A DNA stretch of 64,000 bases from Sciscionella marina DSM 45152 (lineage in GTDB: Bacteria; Actinomycetota; Actinomycetes; Mycobacteriales; Pseudonocardiaceae). The DNA lies in the NCBI RefSeq assembly GCF_000379465.1, contig NZ_KB905389.1:1-64000 (forward strand). Reading direction: 5' to 3'. A program made the translations under genes and the position numbers. Under the pieces are notes generated by a model. It saw nothing but the letters and a program-made list of their open reading frames with translations. It was not told the DNA's origin and did not search any database. Below, in pieces: positions 53,930 to 62,204 of this stretch (position 1 is the stretch's first letter; every line of letters starts with the position of its first letter).

Positions 53930-55090
53930 CTAGTACGAATCGGGCAGCCGGAGGCTGTGCTGGGCTACGAAGTTCAGGACCATCTCCCTGCTCACCGGAG
54001 CGGTGCGCATGAGCCGCGTGACGAACCACAGATCGGCGAGCCCATATTCCCGGGAAAGACCATTCCCGCCGTGAGTCTGGATGGACTGGTCGAGGGCTTT
54101 GAGCGAGGCCTCGGAAGCAGCGAATTTCGCGATGTTGGCCGCCTCCGCCGCCTGCTCACCGGTGTCGAACAACTCCGCCGCCCGCATGACGGCGAGTCTG
54201 GCGAGCTCGACCGAGATATGTGCTTCGGCGAGAGGATGCGCGATTCCCTGGTGCGCTCCGATCGGACTCGCCCACACCTGCCGGGAACACGCGTACTCGG
54301 CCGCCCTCGCCACGGCGTACCGGCCGACCCCGGTACAGATCGCCGCAGCGAGGATCCGCTCCGGGTTCAGGCCCGCGAACACCTGGCGCAGTCCTTGACC
54401 CGCCTCGCCGATCAGTGTTTCGGGGCCCAGCCGCACCTGGTCGAGGAACACGGTGAACTGCCGGTCCGGGGAGACCAGCGCCGTATCGATCCGCTGCAGG
54501 GTGACACCGGGCGCGTCCTTCGGCACGACGAACAACGACAATGGCCTTCGCCTGTCCGCGGGGGCGTCCGCGTCGGCGGCGACCAGCAGCAGCGCCTCGC
54601 ACTCATCGGCCGCCGAGATATAGTACTTTCCGCCAGAGACGACCCAGCCGTCACCGTCCCTGCGTGCACCGGTCTTGATGTTGTGGCTGTTGGATCCGGC
54701 ATCGGGTTCGGTCAACGCGAAAGCCATCTTCCTCGACCCGTCGGCAAGTCCCGGCAGCCATCGGCTTTTCAGGTCTACCGAGCCGTGCGCGGCGATGATC
54801 GAACCGCAGATCGCCGGAGAGATGACCCCGATCAGCAGCGGCAGCCCATGCGCCGCGAGTTCTTCGATCACCACGGCAAGCTCGGCGAGCCCCGCCCCAC
54901 CGCCGCCGGATCCCTCGGGCAGATGCACGCCGAGCAGTCCGGCCTCGCCGAGCTCATTCCAGAGCTCGTCGATGTGCTCGCCCTTCTCGGCGCGCTCCAC
55001 GAAATACTCGCGGCCGTACTTCGCCGCGATCTTCGCCGTACTCTCCCGGATCAGCCGGTAGTCCTCACCGTCGACGACCAGTCCTGCCAT
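53930..55090 (-). CDS. Acyl-CoA dehydrogenase
   Basis: A 386-aa acyl-CoA dehydrogenase starting MAGLVVDGEDYRLI; the longer open frame is the hydratase shadow. FAD-binding motifs ALTEPDAGSNSH and IQTHGGNGLSREYG are present. It introduces the alpha-beta double bond of an acyl-CoA. It overlaps nearly the enoyl-CoA hydratase stop (2 bp between). A single-subunit type; the heterotetrameric ACAD pair usual in steroid catabolism is not seen here. Confidence 0.9.
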   Translation of the reverse strand: MAGLVVDGEDYRLIRESTAKIAAKYGREYFVERAEKGEHIDELWNELGEAGLLGVHLPEGSGGGGAGLAELAVVIEELAAHGLPLLIGVISPAICGSIIAAHGSVDLKSRWLPGLADGSRKMAFALTEPDAGSNSHNIKTGARRDGDGWVVSGGKYYISAADECEALLLVAADADAPADRRRPLSLFVVPKDAPGVTLQRIDTALVSPDRQFTVFLDQVRLGPETLIGEAGQGLRQVFAGLNPERILAAAICTGVGRYAVARAAEYACSRQVWASPIGAHQGIAHPLAEAHISVELARLAVMRAAELFDTGEQAAEAANIAKFAASEASLKALDQSIQTHGGNGLSREYGLADLWFVTRLMRTAPVSREMVLNFVAQHSLRLPDSY

Positions 55091-55092
55091 GC

Positions 55093-56313
55093 TTATCGTC
55101 CTTCGAACGTGGGTGTTGACTTGGCCAGAAAGGCCTGCACCGCAGCCGCGGCGTCGTCTGTCGCTCCGGCGCGCGCGATCGCCTCGATTTCCGCGGAAAG
55201 CTGTTCGGTCAGCCCCGAAGCCCAGCACGCGTGCAGTAGTTGCCGAATCTCGGCGTACGCTTTGGTCGGCCCGGCGGCCAGCCGGACGGCCAGCTCCCTC
55301 GACCGTTCGGCAAGCTCCTCGGCGGGCACCACATGCGAGACCAGCCCCCACTGTTCGGCCTCATGCGCATCGAGTACCCGCTGCTCGAAATACAGCTCGA
55401 CGGCCTTGCGCATGCCGACCAGCCGCGGCAGAAACCACGAGTTGCCGCCATCCCCCGAGAGCCCGAGCGCGCAGAAGCCGGTGGCGAAGCGGGTCCCCTC
55501 CGCCGCGAAGACGATATCGGCCACGTGCATCAACCCGAGGCCTCCTCCGGCCACCGCGCCATGCACCGCGGCGATAACGGGAACGTCGAGTTCGTGAATG
55601 ATCGCCAGGGCATCGTGGTACGGAGTCGTCATCCGCCGCAGCACTTCGGCCATACCCCTGCTGCCACCAGGGCTCTGGAACTCGGCGATGTCACCGCCCA
55701 CCGAGAACCGTGACCCCGATCCGATGATCAGCAGGGCCCGCAGGTCGGTGCGCGCGGCGCAGCGCGTGGCCACTTCGTACAGTTCATCCGCGGCTTGCTG
55801 GTTCAGCGCGTTACCGGCATCCGGCCGGTTGAGCCGAATCGTGGCCAGCCCATCGGCGACGCTGAACTCGACGGCTTCCAGCGTCTCGCCCTCACCTTCG
55901 AGCGCCCGTTCCCAGCGCGCGCTGTCGGTCAGCTGGGAAAGCGCGACGATCCGCCCCTCGGCGAACGAAAGCAGGTGCAGAAACTCCGCGTCGAGCTCGG
56001 CGCCCGTGCTGTTCGCCGTGCCGGTGTAGCGCCCGCCGACCAGCAGCCTGCCGTCTTCGAGCATGACGAAGCTCTCCGGCTCGGCGCGGGCCGTGAACCG
56101 CCGGGCGATGCCGCCCCAGAATCGGCGCCGCATGGCATCGGGGCCCTGGTAGGTCCCGCCGAGTGAACCGGGCAGCCCTTCGGTCGCCCGCCCAACGAAT
56201 TCAGGGTGCAGCAACCGGTCCAGCTCGTCGCGATCACCCGAAGCCAGTGCACGGTAGAGTCCGGCCGCGAGTTCACGTGCCCGGACCGGATTCACCGCAT
56301 CCTTGGGTCCCAC
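55093..56313 (-). CDS. SnoaL-enoyl-CoA hydratase fusion
   Basis: A 406-aa protein. Residues about 1-130 form a SnoaL/NTF2-like domain (ELAAGLYRALASGDRDELDR); residues 140-400 an enoyl-CoA hydratase/isomerase with oxyanion-hole blocks SGSRFSVGGDIAEF and VHGAVAGGGLGLMHVAD. GTG 56313 with GGAGG 7 bases ahead is the best start. The Glu164-type catalytic position is not obvious, so it may be an isomerase or hydrolase rather than a hydratase. The fusion is uncommon. Confidence 0.85.
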   Translation of the reverse strand: MGPKDAVNPVRARELAAGLYRALASGDRDELDRLLHPEFVGRATEGLPGSLGGTYQGPDAMRRRFWGGIARRFTARAEPESFVMLEDGRLLVGGRYTGTANSTGAELDAEFLHLLSFAEGRIVALSQLTDSARWERALEGEGETLEAVEFSVADGLATIRLNRPDAGNALNQQAADELYEVATRCAARTDLRALLIIGSGSRFSVGGDIAEFQSPGGSRGMAEVLRRMTTPYHDALAIIHELDVPVIAAVHGAVAGGGLGLMHVADIVFAAEGTRFATGFCALGLSGDGGNSWFLPRLVGMRKAVELYFEQRVLDAHEAEQWGLVSHVVPAEELAERSRELAVRLAAGPTKAYAEIRQLLHACWASGLTEQLSAEIEAIARAGATDDAAAAVQAFLAKSTPTFEGR

Positions 56314-56330
56314 CACGCAACCTCCATCAT

Positions 56331-56360
56331 TAATGAATTTAATATAAATAAAAAATTGTG
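56331..56360. promoter_or_regulatory. AT-rich patch before the hydratase gene
   Basis: About 30 bases of almost pure A/T (around TTTAATATAAATAAAAAATT) in a very GC-rich operon, between the SCPx thiolase stop and the hydratase start. Possible internal promoter or RNA processing site. Confidence 0.4.
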
Positions 56361-56371
56361 TCCGCGTCAAG

Positions 56372-57565
56372 TCACATGGTCGGTTCAGACCCCACGACCG
56401 AGACGAAGGACACGCAGTTTCCCGGCCGACCCCCGAGGTTATGGGTCAGGGCGAGCCTCGGATCCGGCAGCTGGCGACGGCCTGCCTCGCCACGGAACTG
56501 GAGCCAGCATTCGTAGAGCATTCGCAGTCCGCTCGCCCCGACCGGATGGCCGAAGGATTTCAGCCCCCCGTCGGGGTTCACCGGTAGCTTACCGTCGAGC
56601 TCGAAGGCCCCCTCCAGGATGTCTTTCCACGCCTGCCCCCGCTCGGCGAACCCCATGTCCTCCATCAGCACGAGCTCGGTCGGTGTGAAGCAATCGTGTA
56701 CCTCGGCAAGGGAAAGTTCCTCTCTCGGGTCACCCACCCCCGCCTGCCGCAACGCATCGCGCACGCTGTGCACGACCTCCGGGAACGTCGTATAGTCATA
56801 ATCTGGATCCATCGCTCCTCGCGCCGGCCCGGCCGCGAGCGAGAGCCCCTTCACATACATCGGGCGATCGGTGTAATCCGCCGCATGCTCGGCCCGGACG
56901 ATCAGCGCGGCGGCGGCCCCATCCGAGACACCGGAACAGTCCAGTACGCCGAGTCTGCCCGCGACCACCGGTGCTTGCTCGATTTTCTCCTTGCTGACCG
57001 GAGACCGATACTGCGCCTTCGGGTTGCGGGAACCGTTCTCGTGGTTCTTCCACGCGATATGAGTCATAGCCGCGCGCACATCGGCCGAATCCACGCCGTA
57101 ACGCGCGCAATAGGCCGGGTCCAGCAAGGAGAAAGCCGCCGGGGCCGTCAGACTCAGCTCCGCGGCGGTGCCGTCTCCCGGCGGGTCCGAACGAAGCAGT
57201 CCGGAGAACCCGGAATCCTTGAGCTTCTCCACGCCCACGGCGAGAACTCGGTCATAGGCTCCGGAAGCCACCGCGTAGCAGGCGTTGCGGAACGCCTCCG
57301 AGCCCGTCGCGCAGTAGTTCTCCACTCTGGTCACCGGCTTGTAGTCGACCGAGAGAGCACGGCTCAACGTCAGACCGGATTGCCCGGAACCCAGCGTGCC
57401 GAGCCAGTACGCGTCGATATCCTGGTTCGCGATGCGGGCACCAGCGAGCACTTCCTCGGCCGCATCCACCAGCAAATCCTCTGCCGAGGACGACCAGTGT
57501 TCGCCGAAAGGGGTGCACCCCATCCCGACGACCGCCACCCGGTCACATATTCCCCTGCTGCTCAC
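56372..57565 (-). CDS. SCPx/Ltp-type thiolase
   Basis: A 397-aa thiolase-fold protein. The nucleophilic Cys is in VENYCATGSEAFRNA and the active-site His in SFGHPVGASGLRM; HNLGGRPGNC ends the fold. The VENYCATGS and C-terminal block place it with lipid-transfer-protein (SCPx/Ltp) thiolases that also act as aldolases with zinc-ribbon (DUF35) partners. It overlaps the fusion gene by ATGA, and that fusion carries a zinc ribbon. Confidence 0.9.
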   Translation of the reverse strand: MSSRGICDRVAVVGMGCTPFGEHWSSSAEDLLVDAAEEVLAGARIANQDIDAYWLGTLGSGQSGLTLSRALSVDYKPVTRVENYCATGSEAFRNACYAVASGAYDRVLAVGVEKLKDSGFSGLLRSDPPGDGTAAELSLTAPAAFSLLDPAYCARYGVDSADVRAAMTHIAWKNHENGSRNPKAQYRSPVSKEKIEQAPVVAGRLGVLDCSGVSDGAAAALIVRAEHAADYTDRPMYVKGLSLAAGPARGAMDPDYDYTTFPEVVHSVRDALRQAGVGDPREELSLAEVHDCFTPTELVLMEDMGFAERGQAWKDILEGAFELDGKLPVNPDGGLKSFGHPVGASGLRMLYECWLQFRGEAGRRQLPDPRLALTHNLGGRPGNCVSFVSVVGSEPTM

Positions 57566-58989
57566 TGTCGTCCTCCATCCGAATGCTCCTGCTCAACTCC
57601 GGAAGCGGCACCGTCCGCGGGCACTCGCGCTTTCCAGAAGTAGTTGTGCACACCGCCCGCGGTGAACAACCGCCGGAAGGAGAGCCCGACCCTGGTCCCG
57701 ACGGCGAGAGCATCCTGCTGCGCATCCGCCACTTCCAGGGTGTAGCGCCCGCCACCGTCGAAATCGACGACGGCCTCGACCAGCGGTGGTGATGGCGAGA
57801 ACGCGAGCCGATCGACGGTGTAGGTCGCCACCGTCGCCCCGGCACCGGCCAGGGACCTGCTTGCCATCGGAGCGCTTGATCCACAGCGCTTGCACACCCT
57901 CGCCGGCGGCAGGTGCACGAACTCACACGAGGCGCACACGCTTCCGGTGAAGGAGAACTTCCACGCGCGGCCGCGCGCGCTCGGCGGCCCCGCGGGGCGC
58001 TCCGGTTCGGGCCGGCGCGGGGGTTCGCGCTCCAACCACCCACGCCAGCTCAGGTAGGTCAGGTAGGAGACCTTGTTCCCCTGCCCGAGCCGCGCCCGCA
58101 AGGGAGTGGGCTGACGCCGGTCGGCCAGTAAGCTCGTCGTGCGCAGCAGCAGTGCGTCGCAGCCGTCGGCGGCCTGCAGCACCAGAATCGTCTCGCCCGG
58201 TTCGGCCCGGTCGAGAGCATCGGCAATCGCCAGGCCGACATCCGCGGCACCGGCATGCCCGGCCACCGTGGTCTCGGTGGACAGCGTTCCGGTCACCACC
58301 TTGACGCCGCGCTTGCGGATCTCGCGATTGGGGGAGGTGAGCACGACATGGTCGGCCTGTTCGATGCCTTCCGCGTCCAGTACTCGCATCGCCACCCGAC
58401 GCAGCAGCGGCAGGTACGCTTCGAATCCGAACCGCTCCTCCCACTGTGCGGCCGCCATCGATCCCGGTTCGCGCCATCGATCGAGTATTTCGGCCGAGAG
58501 CGAGTGCTGTTGCCGGATCTCGGCGAGAGAATCACTCGCGGGCCCGAAAAGTAGCGCGACCGAGCCATCGGCTCCGGCGCTTTCGTCCACCGAACCCGGC
58601 TTGCCGGTCCGAATATCGGCCAATACAGCGAGGCCGTCGCAGGACGCCGCGGCGCGGCAAGCCGCGACACCCGAGCGCGCCGATCCCGCGACATCCGCGG
58701 CGAACCCCGTTTCCGGCAAAGCGACGGCGGCATGAACCGTTGTCGCGTTCGTCTTGTCCGCATACACGGGAGAGCTCGTCGCGAAATAGACCGAACCGGG
58801 TTCGGCCGGATGCGCGTGCAGCAGTGCCGAAGCCGCCTCGACCCCCATCGTCGTGCTGTCCTCGTCGAACGAGGCCACCGGCCGAGTGCCGGACCCGGCC
58901 CCGGTCCCCAGCGCCGCACCGAGCTCGTCGAGCCACAACCGTCCCACGGGCAGGTGCGAGGCATACGCGAGGATCCCTTTGCCGCTCAT
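57562..58989 (-). CDS. HMG-CoA-synthase-like / OB-fold zinc-ribbon (DUF35) fusion
   Basis: A 475-aa protein starting MSGKGILAYASHLPVGRLWL. Residues 1-340 are a thiolase-like HMG-CoA synthase-type domain; residues 350-475 a DUF35 zinc ribbon (CASC ... CKRC) plus OB fold. At the position where HMG-CoA synthases have the nucleophilic Cys (usually within ACY), the sequence reads AGSARSGVAA, so the Cys seems absent. It is coupled by ATGA to both neighbouring thiolases, which suggests a complex in which it channels or binds acyl-CoA, as DUF35 proteins do with Ltp aldolases. Confidence 0.85.
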   Translation of the reverse strand: MSGKGILAYASHLPVGRLWLDELGAALGTGAGSGTRPVASFDEDSTTMGVEAASALLHAHPAEPGSVYFATSSPVYADKTNATTVHAAVALPETGFAADVAGSARSGVAACRAAASCDGLAVLADIRTGKPGSVDESAGADGSVALLFGPASDSLAEIRQQHSLSAEILDRWREPGSMAAAQWEERFGFEAYLPLLRRVAMRVLDAEGIEQADHVVLTSPNREIRKRGVKVVTGTLSTETTVAGHAGAADVGLAIADALDRAEPGETILVLQAADGCDALLLRTTSLLADRRQPTPLRARLGQGNKVSYLTYLSWRGWLEREPPRRPEPERPAGPPSARGRAWKFSFTGSVCASCEFVHLPPARVCKRCGSSAPMASRSLAGAGATVATYTVDRLAFSPSPPLVEAVVDFDGGGRYTLEVADAQQDALAVGTRVGLSFRRLFTAGGVHNYFWKARVPADGAASGVEQEHSDGGRQ

Positions 58990-60197
58990 ACGGACGCTCC
59001 CTCGAACAAAGCAGCCATTCCCTGTCCTCCACCGATACACATGGTCTCCAGGGCCAATCGCCCCTTCCTGCGCCCCAGCTCGTGCAGCATCGTGCTCAGG
59101 ATCCGCACTCCGGTGGCGCCGATCGGATGACCAAGGGAGATACCGGAACCGTTGACGTTGAGGCGGTCATCGAGTTCGCCGGGCCGTAGGCCCCACCCCT
59201 TCAGCACGCCGAGCACCTGACCGGCGAACGCCTCGTTGATCTCCACAAGGTCCAGCTCGTCGAAGGTGACCTTCGTACGGTCCAGCAGCTTGGTGACCGC
59301 ACGCACCGGACCCAGCCCCATCATCGCGGGGTCACAACCGACCACCGTCCAGCCACGTAGAAAACCCATCGGCCGCAGGCCGAGTTCGCCAAGGCGGTCC
59401 TCAGCGACCACGAGACATGCGGCCGCCGCATCGTTCTGCTGGCTTGCGTTGCCCGCGGTGACCGTCCCACCAGGCAGCACGGTGGGCAGCCGGGAGAGCG
59501 CGTCGGCCGTACAGTCCGGGCGAATCCCCTCGTCTCGCGCGAACGACACCGGCTCGCCTTTGCGCTGCGGCACCTCCACGGACACGATCTCGGCGTCGAA
59601 GCGCCCCTCGCGCTGTGCCGTGGCGGCACGCTGGTGACTCGCGGCGGCCAGGGCATCTGACTGTTCCCTGGTGATCCCCTGACGGTCCACTACATTCTCC
59701 GCGGTCTCGACCATGCCGCTGATGGGACCGAATCGCCATTCCGGCTGCGAACGCTGCCTACCACGGTCGAGACGGTCGTAGAGCGCGACGTTGCCCGAAC
59801 GGCTTCCCCAGCGCATACCGGTGGTGTAGTGCTCGATATTGCTCATGCTCTCGACACCACCGGCCAAAACGACATCCGCGACGCCCGTTTGCACCATCAT
59901 CGCCGCCGTCACGACCGCCTGCAGACCGCCACCACAACGGCGATCCGTCTGTGTCCCGGGGACTTCGATCGGCAGCCCGGCATGAAGGGCCGCCCATCTG
60001 CCGATACACGGAGCCTCCGAGTTCGCATACGACTGGGCGAACACGACATCCTCGATCCATTCCGGATCGACACCGGAGCGGTCGACAAGGCCACGCACCA
60101 CCGTCGCGGCCAGATCCTGTGCCGGAATCGGGCGCAGGGTTGCCCCGAAGGCCCCGACCGGTGTCCGCAACGAGCTGACGATCGCGGCTCGCCTCAT
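58986..60197 (-). CDS. Acetyl-CoA acetyltransferase (thiolase)
   Basis: A 403-aa degradative-type thiolase. The acylated Cys is in DRRCGGGLQAV, the His in SLGHPIGATGVRI and the second Cys in MCIGGGQGMA. It cleaves 3-ketoacyl-CoA to acyl-CoA and acetyl- or propionyl-CoA. ATGA overlaps with both neighbours. It is the conventional thiolase of the operon, next to the SCPx-type one. Confidence 0.93.
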   Translation of the reverse strand: MRRAAIVSSLRTPVGAFGATLRPIPAQDLAATVVRGLVDRSGVDPEWIEDVVFAQSYANSEAPCIGRWAALHAGLPIEVPGTQTDRRCGGGLQAVVTAAMMVQTGVADVVLAGGVESMSNIEHYTTGMRWGSRSGNVALYDRLDRGRQRSQPEWRFGPISGMVETAENVVDRQGITREQSDALAAASHQRAATAQREGRFDAEIVSVEVPQRKGEPVSFARDEGIRPDCTADALSRLPTVLPGGTVTAGNASQQNDAAAACLVVAEDRLGELGLRPMGFLRGWTVVGCDPAMMGLGPVRAVTKLLDRTKVTFDELDLVEINEAFAGQVLGVLKGWGLRPGELDDRLNVNGSGISLGHPIGATGVRILSTMLHELGRRKGRLALETMCIGGGQGMAALFEGASV

Positions 60198-61456
60198 GCC
60201 ACTGCTCCTTGTCCCTCGATGGCTGCTTCCAAGGCACGGCGGTGCTCCGGGTGCGCGATAGCCAGCATGTGCTCCTGCCTGGCCCGCAGCGGTTGACCGC
60301 GCAGATCCGCCACACCGAACTCCGTCACGATCACGGCGGCGTCGGATCGCGCGACACTGACCGGCCCGGAAAGGCGCGTCACGATCCTGCTGTTCGCACC
60401 GGCGGTCGCGGGCAGCACGACGATCGGCACCCCGCCGCGCGAACGCGCGGCGCCGCGCAGGAAGTCCGCCGATCCTCCGACGGCTCCCACATAACGTCCG
60501 CTCACGGATTCGGCGTTGACCTGGCCGGTCAAATCCACCTCGACGGCGGAATTGATCGCCGTGAACCTGTCCTGCCCGGCCAGCACGGCCGGATCGTGGG
60601 TGTATCCGGTCTCTCGCACTACGACGGCGCTGTTGCGCTCGGCGAACCGGAACAACTTCGTCGTGCCCATCAGGACACCGGCGACCGTCTTGCCGGAATC
60701 GATGTTCTTACGCTCGTTGGTGACCACCCCTGCCTCCATGAGCTCGGCGGCGGTGTCGTTGAGCAGACCGGAATGGATTCCGAGCGCCCGCCGGTCGGTC
60801 AGTTCGGCCAGTACCGCCTCGGGGAGGGCACCTATACCGAACTGCAGCGTCGCCCCGTCTCCGATCAGATCGGCGGCGTGCGCGGCGATGCTCCGCATGG
60901 TCTCGTTGCCCCGGCGCGTAGGCAGCTGTGCGGGTGCACGGGACGTGTGCACCACCACGTCGAGCTCACCGGTGTCCAAGGTCCGTGCTCCGCAGATCCA
61001 CGGCAACCGATCGTTCACCTCCGCGATCACGACGCGAGCCGTGCCGATCGCCGCCGAGACGTAGTCATCGGCGAGACCGAGCGAATAACGACCGGATTCA
61101 TCGGCAGGCGGCAGCTGCAGCATCACCACATCGGCGTGTAGCGATCCCGTACTCAGCAGCTGGGGCAGCGTCGAGTAATGCACCGGGAGCACGTCCAGGA
61201 CGCCCGCCTCGGCCAGTTCCCGGTTGGCCCCACTTGCGCAGTACGAGACGAACCGAATGTGGTCGGCGTGTTCGGCCAGCATGGTCCGGGTGGCCGGGAT
61301 ACCCACGAAACAGCGCACCGAGCCGATCTCCGCTCGCTGACGGACAAGCAGCTCGGTAAGGCTGCATGGTTCGGCGCACGCCTGCCCCCATACAATGGTG
61401 TCACCGTCGTGCACGTAGTGGGCCAGATCGAGTTGCTCGAGGGGCACTTCGTTCAT
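60194..61456 (-). CDS. Acetyl-CoA hydrolase/CoA-transferase (Cat1 family)
   Basis: A 420-aa class I CoA transferase of the 4-hydroxybutyrate/acetate type. The catalytic Glu is in FGIGALPEAVLAEL; VVLPATAGANSRIV and VTEFGVADLRGQPL are family motifs. It moves CoA from acetyl- or other acyl-CoA to a pathway acid, or hydrolyses CoA esters. It overlaps the 77-aa gene and the thiolase gene by ATGA. Confidence 0.9.
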   Translation of the reverse strand: MNEVPLEQLDLAHYVHDGDTIVWGQACAEPCSLTELLVRQRAEIGSVRCFVGIPATRTMLAEHADHIRFVSYCASGANRELAEAGVLDVLPVHYSTLPQLLSTGSLHADVVMLQLPPADESGRYSLGLADDYVSAAIGTARVVIAEVNDRLPWICGARTLDTGELDVVVHTSRAPAQLPTRRGNETMRSIAAHAADLIGDGATLQFGIGALPEAVLAELTDRRALGIHSGLLNDTAAELMEAGVVTNERKNIDSGKTVAGVLMGTTKLFRFAERNSAVVVRETGYTHDPAVLAGQDRFTAINSAVEVDLTGQVNAESVSGRYVGAVGGSADFLRGAARSRGGVPIVVLPATAGANSRIVTRLSGPVSVARSDAAVIVTEFGVADLRGQPLRARQEHMLAIAHPEHRRALEAAIEGQGAVA

Positions 61457-61686
61457 CGGCCGATGTCTTCTCGCCAGCGGTCCGCCGAGGGATCGAGCAA
61501 CTGGCGCAGATGCCCCTCGGGCAGCCAGATGATCGCTTCGAGCTCCAGCGCGTCGACGTGGCGCACCCGGCCGGTGCGACGGTCCTCGAGGCGAAGCCGC
61601 GGACCGTTCCCCTCATCGTCCACGATGACACCGATCTCGGCGAACTCGCTGCCGATCACGACGCCGTGGACGTTCTTGTCGTTCAT
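61453..61686 (-). CDS. Small conserved-looking protein of unknown function
   Basis: A 77-aa acidic protein beginning MNDKNVHGVVIGSEFAEIGV. It appears mostly beta with a central RLRLEDRRTGRVRHVDALE. Tight ATGA coupling to the CoA transferase and a position 32 bp after the Rieske beta subunit argue that it is real and part of the pathway. I do not recognise a family. It could be a small regulatory or structural partner of the Rieske oxygenase or CoA transferase. Confidence 0.7.
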   Translation of the reverse strand: MNDKNVHGVVIGSEFAEIGVIVDDEGNGPRLRLEDRRTGRVRHVDALELEAIIWLPEGHLRQLLDPSADRWREDIGR

Positions 61687-61718
61687 GGAACAAACTCCTG
61701 GCTGTGCAAGGGAACCAA

Positions 61719-62204
61719 TCAGATCAGGAAAGCCATCGTCGGCAGGGCGCGGTCGCTGTCGACCAATTTGACCTTCTTGTAGGACATGCGGAACTCGCCA
61801 TCGACGATCCGCAGATGATAGGTGACTCTGCCGGCCCAGAACTGTGTTCCGCGCTCTCGCGACTCGGCAACGAAGAAATTCGCGCCGACGACGGTGTCTC
61901 CCTTGTCGACACCCAATACTTCGATGTTGGTGAGCAGGCGACGCAGATTCGACGGCGGTGACTGCGAATATCGCTTACCGGTGCGCAGCTGTTTGAGCCT
62001 CGTCGAAATCCGGTTTCGATTGTCGTAGATCACCGAGACCTGTGTGCGCGGGTCGTTCGCGTCCTCGTCCGCAGGAACCCAATAGAGCGCGTCGTCGGTC
62101 CACAGTGCCTCCCACGCGTCATAGTCGTGCTCGTCGGCATAGCGCGCCTCACGGTACAAGAACAGTTCTATACTACGTAGTTCTTGCTCGGTCGTCCCGT
62201 TCAC
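61719..62204 (-). CDS. Rieske ring-hydroxylating oxygenase, beta subunit
   Basis: A 161-aa SnoaL-fold beta subunit starting MNGTTEQELRSIELFLYREA, from GTG overlapping the alpha stop. ARYADEHDYDAWEALWTDDA and the C-terminal SYKKVKLVDSDRALPTMAFL are typical. It is structural in the alpha3beta3 oxygenase and may shape substrate access. Confidence 0.9.
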   Translation of the reverse strand: MNGTTEQELRSIELFLYREARYADEHDYDAWEALWTDDALYWVPADEDANDPRTQVSVIYDNRNRISTRLKQLRTGKRYSQSPPSNLRRLLTNIEVLGVDKGDTVVGANFFVAESRERGTQFWAGRVTYHLRIVDGEFRMSYKKVKLVDSDRALPTMAFLI

